Source: Candidatus Thiodiazotropha sp. (ex Epidulcina cf. delphinae)
Lineage (GTDB): Bacteria > Pseudomonadota > Gammaproteobacteria > Chromatiales > Chromatiaceae
NCBI GenBank assembly: GCA_025656505.1
Contig: JAHXHR010000019.1
Location: forward strand, 1-38,676
Reading direction: 5' to 3'
Length of the DNA stretch: 38,676 bases
Positions 8,030-17,542 of the stretch are shown one piece after another. A program made the position numbers and the translations under genes. The number at the start of each line of letters is the position of its first letter. The first letter of the stretch is position 1. A model generated the notes under the pieces. It ran no database searches. It worked only from the letters and a program-made list of their open reading frames with translations, and was not told the DNA's origin.

Positions 8030-8050
8030 TGTGCCTCGTCATGGATACTG
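8026..8050. repeat. Solo terminal repeat of family B
   Basis: Directly after the right end of the complete element, CTAGTGTGCCTCGTCATGG and the next six bases repeat 25 bases of the same terminal repeat. This is the stub of a second element sharing the CTAG with its neighbour, ending 10 bases from the hisE stop codon. Confidence 0.75.
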
Positions 8051-8059
8051 CCTCGAAGG

Positions 8060-8377
8060 TTACTCGCCCCGCCCGGCCTTCTCCTCGAGTCCGGAGAGTC
8101 CGAAACGGCGTTCCAGTTCCCGCAGCACATGATCCGGTCCCAACCCCTTGTGCGCCAACAGCACCAGGGTGTGAAACCAGAGATCGGCGGTTTCGTAGAC
8201 GATTTTATCCGGGACGCCGTCCTTCGCCGCTATCACGGTTTCGGTCGCCTCTTCGCCGATCTTCTTCAGGATTGCATCCAACCCCTTGGCATACAGCTTC
8301 GCCACATAGGAGCTGTCCGGCGCGGCCTGTTTTCGCTCCTCCAACACCTGGGCCAGTTGTTGCAACACATCACTCAT
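8060..8377 (-). CDS. hisE: Phosphoribosyl-ATP pyrophosphatase HisE
   Basis: A 105-residue HisE, catalysing hydrolysis of phosphoribosyl-ATP to phosphoribosyl-AMP, the second step of histidine synthesis. The family's metal-binding helices are visible as [14 protein letters not shown] and [14 protein letters not shown]. The ATG at 8375-8377 (MSDVLQQ) is chosen because GGTGAGG lies eight bases upstream. Separate hisE and hisI genes, rather than a fused hisIE, match the arrangement in many Chromatiales and pseudomonads. It is last in the his cluster. Confidence 0.93.
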   Translation of the reverse strand: MSDVLQQLAQVLEERKQAAPDSSYVAKLYAKGLDAILKKIGEEATETVIAAKDGVPDKIVYETADLWFHTLVLLAHKGLGPDHVLRELERRFGLSGLEEKAGRGE

Positions 8378-8422
8378 CAGAAACCTCACCCAATATTGCG
8401 TTGCCGGGCTATTAATCCCGAA

Positions 8423-8803
8423 TCACCCATAGATCCGCTTGGGATCTTTCAGCACGGGCAGTATCTCCACCCAGTCGTCGCCCTGTAGTTCCCGATAGAA
8501 ACAACTGCGCCTACCTGTATGACAAGCGATACCACCCTTCTGCTCAACTTCCAACAGGACCACATCACCATCGCAATCAATGCGAATGGCCAGCACCGTC
8601 TGCCGGTGGCCCGATTCCTCGCCCTTGCGCCACAACTTCTGCCGGGAGCGTGACCAATAGACCGCGTGTCCACTCTCTTTCGTAAGTTGTAACGCCTCGT
8701 TGTTCATCCAGGCCATCATGAGTATTTTACCGCTACCGGACTCCTGGGCAATGGCCGACACCAGGCCGTCTTTATCCCACTTCACCGCGTCGAGCCAACT
8801 CAT
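8423..8803 (-). CDS. hisI: Phosphoribosyl-AMP cyclohydrolase HisI
   Basis: A 126-residue monofunctional HisI, which opens the adenine ring of phosphoribosyl-AMP. Signature segments are [30 protein letters not shown], and the zinc/magnesium site residues in DCDGD and [11 protein letters not shown]. The start ATG overlaps the hisF stop (ATGA), indicating translational coupling. Length is normal for the unfused enzyme. Confidence 0.95.
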   Translation of the reverse strand: MSWLDAVKWDKDGLVSAIAQESGSGKILMMAWMNNEALQLTKESGHAVYWSRSRQKLWRKGEESGHRQTVLAIRIDCDGDVVLLEVEQKGGIACHTGRRSCFYRELQGDDWVEILPVLKDPKRIYG

Positions 8804-9570
8804 AATCTTACCTCGACCTCCCGGTTCTGCATGAACCGCTTGGCCTCACCGATGGAATATTCGGCGAAGTGAAAGATACTGGCCGCCAATACCGCATCGG
8901 CGCCCCCCTGCTTCACCCCATCCACCAGGTGTTGCAGGTTGCCCACCCCGCCGGAGGCAATCACCGGGATCGGCACCGCATCCACGATGGCGCGGGTGAG
9001 GGCATTATCGAAGCCGATTTTGGTGCCGTCCCGGTCCATGCTGGTGAGCAAAATCTCTCCGGCGCCATAGTCGCTCATGCGCTTCGCCCATTCGACGGCA
9101 TCCAGCCCGGTCGGCTTACGCCCACCGTGGGTAAAGATCTCCCACTTGGGTTCATCACCCTCCCCGCTCGCTTGCTTGGCGTCGATGGCGACCACGATGC
9201 ACTGGGAACCAAAGCGCTCGGCGGCCTCCTTGACGAACTCGGGATTGAACACCGCAGCCGTGTTGATGGCCACCTTATCCGCGCCGGCATTCAACATCCG
9301 CCGGATATCGTCAGCGGTGCGAATCCCGCCGCCGACGGTCAACGGAATGAAGACCTCGCCGGCCACCTGTTCCACCACATGCTCAATCGTCTCCCGATCA
9401 TCGGAACTGGCGGTAATATCAAGGAAGGTGATCTCATCGGCTCCCTCCTCGTTGTAGCGCCGCGCCACCTCAACCGGATCACCGGCATCGCGGATATCGA
9501 TGAACTTGACACCCTTGACCACTCGTCCGGCATCAACATCGAGACAGGGTATGATACGTTTTGCCAACAT
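8800..9570 (-). CDS. hisF: Imidazole glycerol phosphate synthase cyclase subunit HisF
   Basis: A 256-residue (beta/alpha)8-barrel cyclase that with HisH makes IGP and AICAR. It begins [20 protein letters not shown], with catalytic Asp11 in CLDVD and the second catalytic Asp in VVAIDAK. Phosphate-binding loops are TVGGGIRT and ASGGVG. It is 4 bases overlapping hisI downstream and 143 bases from hisA upstream; that gap contains an AT-rich inverted repeat. Confidence 0.96.
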   Translation of the reverse strand: MLAKRIIPCLDVDAGRVVKGVKFIDIRDAGDPVEVARRYNEEGADEITFLDITASSDDRETIEHVVEQVAGEVFIPLTVGGGIRTADDIRRMLNAGADKVAINTAAVFNPEFVKEAAERFGSQCIVVAIDAKQASGEGDEPKWEIFTHGGRKPTGLDAVEWAKRMSDYGAGEILLTSMDRDGTKIGFDNALTRAIVDAVPIPVIASGGVGNLQHLVDGVKQGGADAVLAASIFHFAEYSIGEAKRFMQNREVEVRL

Positions 9571-9623
9571 ACTTTATTTCCCGGTTTCCCTCAGGGAAAC
9601 CTGTGGTTTAATTTTGCATGATG

Positions 9624-9708
9624 AATTTTGAATTAGGTGGTGCTCGCTTTCGCTCGCGTCCTTTTTATAAAAACTCGTCCGCGCAGCGCACACATACAAT
9701 TCAAAATT
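9624..9708. repeat. AT-rich inverted repeat between hisA and hisF
   Basis: AATTTTGAATT (9624-9634) and AATTCAAAATT (9698-9708) form a perfect 11-bp stem flanking a loop with TGCTCGCTTTCGCTCGCG. It is an otherwise gene-free interval inside an operon whose other his junctions overlap or are tight, so it is probably another small inserted repeat. Confidence 0.55.
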
Positions 9709-9713
9709 AAAAA

Positions 9714-10451
9714 TCATTCCCCCAGTTCATCCGCCAACCGCTGGCCCGCGCTGAAGTCGAGGGTGCCCTCGTAGATGGCGCGACCCGTTATCGCGCCCAT
9801 GATATTCCCTGTATCAGCCCTGCATAGGGACTCGATATCACCGATATCGGTAATGCCTCCCGATGCGATCACAGGAATGGTGACGGCATTCGCCAACGCG
9901 GCAGTGGCCTCTACGTTGGGTCCGGCGAGCATCCCGTCACGTCCGATATCGGTATAGACAATGGCGGAGACGCCGTCGTCCTGAAAACGCCGGGCAAGCT
10001 CTGTCACCTCCTGATCGGTCACTTCGGCCCAGCCGTTGATCGCCACCTTACCCTCGACCGCATCCAGACCAACGATCACATGCCCGGGAAATGCCTTGCA
10101 GGCGCGGGCCACGAACGCTGGCTCTTTCACGGCCTGAGTGCCGATAATGCAGTAGCTGACACCCGCATTAAGATAGGCATCGATAGTCATTTCATCACGA
10201 ATGCCGCCACCCACCTGGATCGGCAGTTCGGGATAAGCACCGGCGATTGCCCGTATCGCCCTACCATTCACCGGCTCACCGGCAAAGGCCCCGTTGAGAT
10301 CAACCAGATGCAGACGGCGGCCACCCGCCTCGACCCAACGCCCAGCCATCTCCAACGGCTTGTCGGAAAACACGGTATTGTCATCCATGCGACCCTGGCG
10401 TAGTCGCACACACTGGCCATCCTTGAGATCAATCGCGGGTATTAACAGCAC
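9714..10451 (-). CDS. hisA: ProFAR isomerase HisA
   Basis: A 245-residue (beta/alpha)8-barrel isomerase that converts ProFAR to PRFAR. It starts [19 protein letters not shown] with the catalytic Asp in AIDLKDG; the second catalytic Asp is in [10 protein letters not shown]. Phosphate loops are VGGGIRD and ASGGI. The true start is GTG at 10449-10451, preceded by AGGA; the frame stays open upstream only because it overlaps hisH. It overlaps the hisH 3' end by 23 bases. Confidence 0.95.
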   Translation of the reverse strand: MLLIPAIDLKDGQCVRLRQGRMDDNTVFSDKPLEMAGRWVEAGGRRLHLVDLNGAFAGEPVNGRAIRAIAGAYPELPIQVGGGIRDEMTIDAYLNAGVSYCIIGTQAVKEPAFVARACKAFPGHVIVGLDAVEGKVAINGWAEVTDQEVTELARRFQDDGVSAIVYTDIGRDGMLAGPNVEATAALANAVTIPVIASGGITDIGDIESLCRADTGNIMGAITGRAIYEGTLDFSAGQRLADELGE

Positions 10452-11109
10452 GGGAATATTCCTGAATTGATGGTTGCCACTGCACAAAATTCCGCAGCAG
10501 ACGCAAGCCGGCATCGGCGCTCTTCTCCGGGTGGAATTGCACAGCGAAGAGATTTCCTTCAGCGATCGCGCTGGCGAAGCTGACACCGTAGTCGGTGGTT
10601 GCAGCCACCAGCTCCGGTTGTGCCGGATCCACATAGTAGCTATGCACGAAATAGAACCGGCTCTCCTGCTCTATGCCGCGCCACAGCGGGTGTGCATAGT
10701 GTTGAGACACCTGGTTCCAACCCATGTGCGGGATCTTCATCATCTCGCCGTCCGGCGCCACACCGCCGCTGAATCGGCGCACCCGGCCGGAAATCATCCC
10801 GAGCAGGGGGGTACCGCCGTTCTCTTCGCTGAAGTCGAGCAAGACCTGCTGTCCCATACAGATTCCGAGAAACGGCTTGCTCCGGGCCGCATCCAACACC
10901 GCCCGATTGAGATGGTGGTCGGATATCGCCGCCATGCAGTCTCTTGCCGCCCCCTGCCCGGGAAAGACGACCCGATCGGATTCAAGTATCAGCTTGGGAT
11001 CATCGGTAACCAATACTTCGTCACCCGCAGCCGCCACATGCTCCACCGCCTTGGCGACGGAACGCAGGTTGCCCATACCGTAATCGATCACGGTGATACG
11101 TTGTGTCAT
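10429..11109 (-). CDS. hisH: Imidazole glycerol phosphate synthase glutaminase subunit HisH
   Basis: A 226-residue class I glutamine amidotransferase that feeds ammonia to HisF. It begins [14 protein letters not shown]; the nucleophile Cys is in FLGICMGQQ, and the His and Glu of the triad are in VQFHPEKS. The C-terminus extends about 15 residues past the usual end, and this extension is what overlaps hisA. The insert [16 protein letters not shown] is as in proteobacterial HisH. Confidence 0.95.
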   Translation of the reverse strand: MTQRITVIDYGMGNLRSVAKAVEHVAAAGDEVLVTDDPKLILESDRVVFPGQGAARDCMAAISDHHLNRAVLDAARSKPFLGICMGQQVLLDFSEENGGTPLLGMISGRVRRFSGGVAPDGEMMKIPHMGWNQVSQHYAHPLWRGIEQESRFYFVHSYYVDPAQPELVAATTDYGVSFASAIAEGNLFAVQFHPEKSADAGLRLLRNFVQWQPSIQEYSRAVNTRD

Positions 11110-11130
11110 CGTAGCACTACCCGTGAATGA

Positions 11131-11721
11131 TTACAGACTGCCCTTGGTGGAGGGCACCCGCTCAGCCATACCCGGATCCGGTTCGAGCGCCATCCGCAGG
11201 GCTCGTCCGAAGGCCTTAAACACCGTTTCCGCCTGATGATGGGCATTGGCCCCACGCAGATTATCGATATGCAGGGTGATCCCGGCATGGTTGGCCAACC
11301 CCTGAAAGAACTCCTGAAGCAGATCCACATCGAACTCACCGATACGCGCGCGGGTGAATGGCAGATTGTAGACCAACCCGGGCCTGCCCGAAAAGTCGAC
11401 CACTACCCGTGACAAGGCCTCATCCAGGGGCACATAGGCGTGACCGTAACGCCGGATGCCCGCCTTCCCGCCCACGGCCTGAGCCAGGGCCTGTCCCAGG
11501 GTAATGCCCACATCCTCCACGGTGTGGTGGGCATCGATGTGCAGATCCCCCCTGGCGGTAACGCTCAAATCCATCAGACCATGGCGCGCCACTTGATCCA
11601 TCATGTGATCAAGAAACGGCACCCCCGTGGTAAAATCGGCTTCACCCTTTCCGTCCAGATTCAGGGTAATGCTGATCTGGGTCTCCAAGGTATTGCGCTC
11701 AATTTGCGCAGTGCGCTGCAT
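11131..11721 (-). CDS. hisB: Imidazoleglycerol-phosphate dehydratase HisB (monofunctional)
   Basis: A 196-residue IGP dehydratase without the histidinol-phosphatase domain found in enterobacterial HisB. The manganese-binding histidine clusters are visible as [23 protein letters not shown] and GANAHHQAE. The ATG at 11719-11721 ([11 protein letters not shown]) is preferred over the one 13 codons upstream because GGAG lies eight bases before it and the family starts here. It is the first his gene of this block; hisG, hisD and hisC are not in the window. Confidence 0.95.
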   Translation of the reverse strand: MQRTAQIERNTLETQISITLNLDGKGEADFTTGVPFLDHMMDQVARHGLMDLSVTARGDLHIDAHHTVEDVGITLGQALAQAVGGKAGIRRYGHAYVPLDEALSRVVVDFSGRPGLVYNLPFTRARIGEFDVDLLQEFFQGLANHAGITLHIDNLRGANAHHQAETVFKAFGRALRMALEPDPGMAERVPSTKGSL

Positions 11722-11886
11722 GCTGGTGACTCCGGCCAAAGGCTGTCTGGTTTGGTTCAACCTGAAACCACTTATTCTAAAGGAAAACCATTGAAATGAC
11801 AGCGTCTGCCTGGCGACTCGACGGATAGCGATGATCGCCGGATTCGGAAAAGCCTTGCCATGCCGGGATCGGGACAGCCGGCTATC

Positions 11887-12324
11887 TCAGCTCTCCAGCC
11901 AAAACGTCACCGGTCCGTCATTGATCAGCTCGACCTGCATATCGGCCCCGAACACGCCGCAAGCAACGGTGTGATGGCGTTGGGCCGCCTTAGCCGTCAG
12001 ATAGTCAAACAGACCCTCTCCCACTACCGGTTCCGCGGCAGAGGAAAATCCGGCCCGCATGCCCTTGCGCGTATCAGCGGCGAGGGTAAACTGAGGCACC
12101 AACAACAAACCGCCTTGGATATCCTTCAGACTCAGGTTCATGCGCCCGGTATCATCCGCAAAGACCCGATAGCCGAGCACTCTTTCCAGCAATCGGTCCG
12201 CCCTGCCCTCGTCATCCCCCTTCTGCACACCTATCAGCACCACCAGACCCCGACCGATCTCGCCGACGCAGTTGTCGTCGATGAGAACCCGGCCTTCATT
12301 GACCCGCTGCAACAGACCGATCAC
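11887..12324 (-). CDS. dtd: D-aminoacyl-tRNA deacylase
   Basis: A 145-residue DTD that cleaves D-amino acids (and glycine mischarged on tRNA-Ala) from tRNA. The conserved C-terminal NDGPVTFW and the QFTLAADTRKGMR segment form the active site of the dimer. In the usual SQFTL motif the Ser is replaced by Pro here (VPQFTL), and the usual RPSF is RAGF. The start is GTG at 12322-12324, overlapping the stop of the short pip-like remnant by four bases. In related genomes pip and dtd are often adjacent, which fits the remnant. Confidence 0.93.
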   Translation of the reverse strand: MIGLLQRVNEGRVLIDDNCVGEIGRGLVVLIGVQKGDDEGRADRLLERVLGYRVFADDTGRMNLSLKDIQGGLLLVPQFTLAADTRKGMRAGFSSAAEPVVGEGLFDYLTAKAAQRHHTVACGVFGADMQVELINDGPVTFWLES

Positions 12325-12446
12325 ATCAACACCTCGGCGAATCCGTCATCGGAAAAGAAGTCGACCTCGATATGGAGCCAATGGCCGTTATCCACCGAGA
12401 GGCGTTGTGGGGCAAAAGGCTCGATAGGCGGGTGCAGTTCTTTCAT
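12321..12446 (-). pseudogene. Residual 5' end of a proline iminopeptidase gene
   Basis: The 41-codon frame begins MKELHPPIEPFAPQRLSVDN. This matches the N-terminus of proline iminopeptidases (M(R/K)ELYPPIEPYAxHRLxVD). After about 28 residues the similarity ends and the frame runs DFFSDDGFAEVLM to a TGA that overlaps the dtd start. The alpha/beta-hydrolase body of about 280 residues is missing, so a large internal deletion has left the 5' end and stop. Retaining the overlap would keep dtd translation coupled to the old leader. Confidence 0.55.
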
Positions 12447-12463
12447 GGGCGACCTGCTACCAA

Positions 12464-12481
12464 TGTAGGAATATTCCTACA
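12464..12481. promoter_or_regulatory. Perfect 18-bp palindrome, GacA-type upstream activating sequence
   Basis: TGTAGGAATATTCCTACA is identical to its own reverse complement. It has the layout of the GacA/UvrY/LetA-family binding site (TGTAAG-N6-CTTACA) that activates CsrA-antagonist small RNA genes. The centre is about 90 bases upstream of the inferred RNA start near 12561. It also lies just upstream of the minus-strand pip remnant, so it could alternatively act there. Confidence 0.6.
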
Positions 12482-12560
12482 TAAAAACAGGAAAAATCTC
12501 ACAAGCTATAGGTGCGTATTCCCACAGCAAATGTGAATTTTTATGTCAGTATTAAGTTGT

Positions 12561-12683
12561 CGTCATCAAGGACGTACTCACAGGATCTCATCACTCAGGA
12601 GAGCACAGGGACGAGAAGCTTAGCCAACCAAGCCGACGACAGTAAGCCCGGCCGCAAGGATTGCGGTCGGGCTTCTCTTTTTT
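12561..12683 (+). ncRNA. Candidate CsrA-sequestering small RNA (CsrB/RsmY-like)
   Basis: The 120-base stretch holds five A/C-(A)-GGA motifs: AAGGA at 12568, CAGGA at 12581 and 12596, CAGGGA at 12606, and AAGGA at 12656. Two sit in loops: CTC-AGGA-GAG at 12594-12603, and AGGAT as the loop of the terminator hairpin. Repeated loop GGA motifs are the signature of RNAs that titrate CsrA/RsmA. TATTAA at 12550-12555 could be the -10 box with a poor -35, as expected for an activator-dependent promoter, and a GacA-like palindrome lies upstream. No ORF is present. The exact 5' end is a guess. No plus-strand gene lies upstream to explain the terminator. Confidence 0.6.
12644..12683 (+). terminator. Strong rho-independent terminator
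   Basis: A 13-bp stem (12644-12656 with 12662-12674, one G-U pair) has an AGGAT loop and is followed by CTC and six T residues. The U tract is on the plus-strand side only, so it ends a plus-strand transcript and is not the typA terminator. Confidence 0.85.
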
Positions 12684-12751
12684 CGACTTCAGCACAACAT
12701 TATCATGTATTCAAGCCGATCCACCCGCAGGGCCGGTCAAGCCGCCGTTTC

Positions 12752-14575
<1,824 letters not shown>

Positions 14576-15144
14576 ACAGACAAAAAAGAGGGCGAATTAT
14601 ACCTTTATGAGGCGAATTATCTTTGAAATTTTAATTGATATTAATTTCAATCGGTTAAAGTGGGTTTACAAAATAATAGTTATCATCTATCGACAACCCC
14701 TTTTCATTTCTTAACTTTCGCAATTACCCACAGCTTCTGTGGATAACATTGTTGATAAATCCTAAAAACGTCCATCAAGGCCAGATAAACCGGGGAGATT
14801 CATTAAATCGTAAAAAAAATAAACAAATCGAAATTCTCATTTGAATACATAATGTTACAACAAGCATACAGGCCCAGGACAAGCATTTGAACCAGACGGT
14901 TTGATGCCGGCTTCCGGCTTTCGGGCCGATGTGCATAGTTTATGTGTCGGCTAGTCGACGAACAGCACGTTATAACGCAAAGCAGGCAAAGAAACGCCAG
15001 CGCTTCTTGCACTCTGTGAAGAATATGGACAGGATAGGGTGGGACGCAGCGCGAGCAGACAGAGAAGCCGGGGTTGACCAGGAACAACTTAATACCCGTG
15101 TGCCGCGCTATACGCCACCCGCAGAAAAGAAGTGAAAGTAATCA
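14576..15144. other. Intergenic region between typA and moxR
   Basis: The region is AT-rich next to typA, with a direct repeat of GGCGAATTAT at about 14592 and 14611. It probably carries the divergent promoters of typA and the Bat operon. A single perfect DnaA-box sequence (TGTGGATAA) is at about 14739, not clustered with others. Apart from a doubtful small ORF at 14929 nothing else is seen. Confidence 0.5.
14929..15135 (+). CDS. Doubtful 68-residue basic protein
   Basis: The 68-codon frame is rich in Arg, Lys, Ala and Gln (YNAKQAKKRQRFLHSVKNMD) and ends nine bases before moxR. Composition is compatible with a small coding gene, but there is no clear ribosome binding site and I recognise no family. 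It could be a leader ORF of the Bat operon or chance. Confidence 0.25.
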   Translation: MCIVYVSASRRTARYNAKQAKKRQRFLHSVKNMDRIGWDAARADREAGVDQEQLNTRVPRYTPPAEKK

Positions 15145-16101
15145 ATGAACTCGTCTGTCCTTATCCCCCTACGCGAACATCTGGCCTCACGCATCATCGG
15201 CCAAACCAGCTTTATCGACAGTATGCTGATCTGCCTCCTGAGCGATGGTCATCTGCTCATTGAGGGTCTGCCGGGACTGGCCAAGACCACGGCGGTGAAA
15301 ACCCTGGCGGAGGCCGTCGAGGGTGATTTTCACCGCATTCAGTTTACCCCGGACCTGCTGCCGTCCGACCTGATCGGAACCGATATCTATCGGCATGAAA
15401 AGGGGGAATTCGAATTCCGCCAGGGACCGATCTTCCACAACATCCTCCTCGCCGACGAGGTCAACCGGGCGCCCGCCAAGGTTCAGTCCGCGCTTTTGGA
15501 GGCAATGGGCGAGCAACAGATCACCGTCGGTCAGACCACTTATCGGCTGCCCCCTTTGTTCATGGTCCTGGCGACCCAGAACCCGGTCGAACAGGAAGGC
15601 ACCTATCATCTTCCAGAGGCGCAACTCGACCGCTTCCTGATGCAGGCCAATGTGGACTATCCGAATCGCAGCGAGGAGTTGCAGATCCTCGAGTTGGACA
15701 GCGCCCAGTTGAAACAGAAGCCGACCCCGCCCGACAAGCCGTTGTCACAAAAAGAGCTGTTTGCCATTCGCCGGCAGGTGGGCGAACTCTATCTGGATCC
15801 GAAGCTCAACAGCTATATCGTCGACCTGGTGCAGGCAAGCCGCAACCCCAAGGCCTACGACAAAGACCTGGCCCGCTGGTGTCGCTTCGGCGCCTCGCCC
15901 CGCGCCAGTATCGCCCTGGCCCGCTGCGCCCGTGCACGGGCCTGGCTGGATGATGAAGCGTTCGTCGCGCCCCACCATATTCAGGCCGTCGCGCCGGCCA
16001 TTTTACGTCACCGTGTCCTGCTCACTTTCGAAGCGGAGGCGGAGGGGATCACCACCGATGATTTTCTCTCCCGTCTGTTGGACATGGTCGCTATCCCTTA
16101 G
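15145..16101 (+). CDS. MoxR-type AAA+ ATPase (Bat operon)
   Basis: A 318-residue MoxR ATPase. Walker A is GLPGLAKT (41-48), Walker B is ILLADEVNRAP (100-110), sensor 1 is in VLATQNPVEQEGTYHLPEAQLDRF, and the MoxR lid domain is at 200-318 (VDLVQASRN, GASPRASIALARCARA, RHRVLLTFEAE). MoxR proteins act as chaperones that load cofactors into or remodel partner complexes together with VWA-domain proteins. It is the first gene of the Bat operon, 22 bases before the DUF58 gene. Confidence 0.92.
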   Translation: MNSSVLIPLREHLASRIIGQTSFIDSMLICLLSDGHLLIEGLPGLAKTTAVKTLAEAVEGDFHRIQFTPDLLPSDLIGTDIYRHEKGEFEFRQGPIFHNILLADEVNRAPAKVQSALLEAMGEQQITVGQTTYRLPPLFMVLATQNPVEQEGTYHLPEAQLDRFLMQANVDYPNRSEELQILELDSAQLKQKPTPPDKPLSQKELFAIRRQVGELYLDPKLNSYIVDLVQASRNPKAYDKDLARWCRFGASPRASIALARCARARAWLDDEAFVAPHHIQAVAPAILRHRVLLTFEAEAEGITTDDFLSRLLDMVAIP

Positions 16102-16123
16102 TCGAAAGCCAGTCTGAACCGCC

Positions 16124-17035
16124 ATGAGTCTCTACCCCCATATCGACGATCTGTTGGAGTTACGCCATCAGGCCCACACCCTGGGCCTGGCCTCACACCA
16201 TATGGTCAACACCAGCTTCAGCGGTCTATATGCCTCGGTGTTCCGCGGCACAGGCCTCGATTTCGAGGAGGTGAGGGAGTACCGTGAAGGGGACGATATC
16301 CGCAACATGGAGTGGAATGTCACCGCCCGCACCAACGTACCGCACCTGAAGATCTTTCGTGAAGAGCGTGAGCGCAGCGTGGTGCTCTGCATCGACCGGG
16401 GCCCCCACATGAGCTTCGGCACCCGAGGCACCTTTAAATCAATCCAGGCCGCCAAGGCAGCGGCTTTGCTCGGCTGGGCCGCTTCCCGACTGCATGACCG
16501 GGTCGGCGGCATGCTGTTCGGCGACAGCCGGCAGGGCATGCAATATTTTCGTCCGACCAAGGACCGCCGCGCACTCTGGCGCCTGCTGCATGCCCTGACC
16601 CAGGAGGGCGCCACCCGCCAACCCCACCAGGATTATCTCTCCGAAGCGCTGCAGCGCGCCGACAAGGGCACCGCTACCGGCTCGCTGATCTTCGTCATCG
16701 CCGATCTGAACCGGGAGATTCTCGATCTGCGGCAGACCCTGGGACGCCTCTGCCAACACCATACCCTGGTGTTGCTGCCGGTGGACGACCCTGCCGACAG
16801 CCAGTTGCCTGAGATGGGGCGGGTAACCTTCGTCGGTCCCGACGGCAACGCCATGGAGATCGATACCCGCGACCGCCAGGCCGGAGAGCGCTATAGCCAG
16901 GCATGGCAGGCGCGACGGCAACAACTGAATAAACTGGCCAACAGTCTGGGCATTACCCTGATACCGATCGCCACCAATCAAGAGATCCACCTGGCCCTGA
17001 CCCACGGTCTGGCAAAACACTTCGGCAGGCGTTAA
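16124..17035 (+). CDS. DUF58 protein (Bat operon)
   Basis: A 303-residue DUF58 protein. The signature FEEVREYREGDDIRNMEWN (about 45-63) is followed by a VWA-like domain starting ERSVVLCIDRGPHMSFG. DUF58 proteins are constant partners of MoxR ATPases. The gene ends only two bases before the 500-bp tandem of inserted CTAG elements, which separates it from the DUF4381 gene that should follow directly. Confidence 0.9.
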   Translation: MSLYPHIDDLLELRHQAHTLGLASHHMVNTSFSGLYASVFRGTGLDFEEVREYREGDDIRNMEWNVTARTNVPHLKIFREERERSVVLCIDRGPHMSFGTRGTFKSIQAAKAAALLGWAASRLHDRVGGMLFGDSRQGMQYFRPTKDRRALWRLLHALTQEGATRQPHQDYLSEALQRADKGTATGSLIFVIADLNREILDLRQTLGRLCQHHTLVLLPVDDPADSQLPEMGRVTFVGPDGNAMEIDTRDRQAGERYSQAWQARRQQLNKLANSLGITLIPIATNQEIHLALTHGLAKHFGRR

Positions 17036-17037
17036 AC

Positions 17038-17306
17038 CTAGTGTAGTGTTCTATACTGTTTGACGTTTTCAGCGTGACGAGAAGTCATTAGCCGCTAGGC
17101 GCGTTGCGCCGGGAATGGCGCGCCCTTTTCAAGCAACGCAACAACGCGGATGATGGCTTCTCGTCGCGCCCGAAGGGAGGCCCACAAATGACTCAATCCC
17201 GCGTTGCACCGCTTGACAAGGGCCTGCCATTACCTGCGCGGTGCGCCTTGACTTGAGTCATTTGTGGGCCTCTGAAAACGTCAAACAGTATAGAACACTA
17301 CACTAG
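17038..17306. repeat. CTAG-ended inverted-repeat element, family C
   Basis: A 269-bp element with perfect 35-bp terminal inverted repeats (17038-17072 and 17272-17306). Inside, a second imperfect palindrome carries CGCCGGGAATGG, GCCCTTTTCAAG and their complements, a core shared with the family B element at 7760. It has no coding potential. It is inserted three bases after the DUF58 stop. Its right-hand CTAG is shared with the next element. Confidence 0.9.
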
Positions 17307-17537
17307 AATCCTCAGTTGACCGCTATGTACTGCACTAATCGCTTTGAAAACATGGGCTTTATCAGATTTGATAGCATCTATTTATTGGCTGAGCAGCGCT
17401 ACACCGCGAATGGCACGCTTGTGGCGGCGCATGGCTGCGTTACAACTCCTTGCAATCGAACAACTATTCCGCGTCGTTGCGCCTTGCCCTGCACCGCCAC
17501 AAGCGCACCCTTCACGGTGTTCAACTGAGGATTCTAG
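17303..17537. repeat. CTAG-ended inverted-repeat element, family D
   Basis: A 235-bp element with perfect 17-bp terminal inverted repeats (CTAGAATCCTCAGTTGA at 17303-17319, complement at 17521-17537). The interior again forms a long imperfect hairpin (CACGCTTGTGGCGG against CCGCCACAAGCGCACC). A fragment of the same family is at 538-589. The right end is only five bases from the DUF4381 start codon, so it determines that gene's translation leader. Confidence 0.88.
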
Positions 17538-17542
17538 GTTAT

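Noticed and set aside
7694..8042. Open frames on both strands inside the element at 7760-8029
   Set aside because: They arise from the GC-rich palindromic element; both strands read similar sequence because of the inverted repeats.
14735..14760. Perfect DnaA box (TGTGGATAA) in an AT-rich intergenic region, possible replication origin
   Set aside because: Only one box is present, with no cluster and no dnaA/dnaN/gidA neighbours; a single box occurs by chance or serves minor DnaA binding.
14803..15087. 94-codon minus-strand frame upstream of typA
   Set aside because: Its Cys-rich, low-quality translation overlaps the doubtful plus-strand ORF, and there is no start signal or family match.
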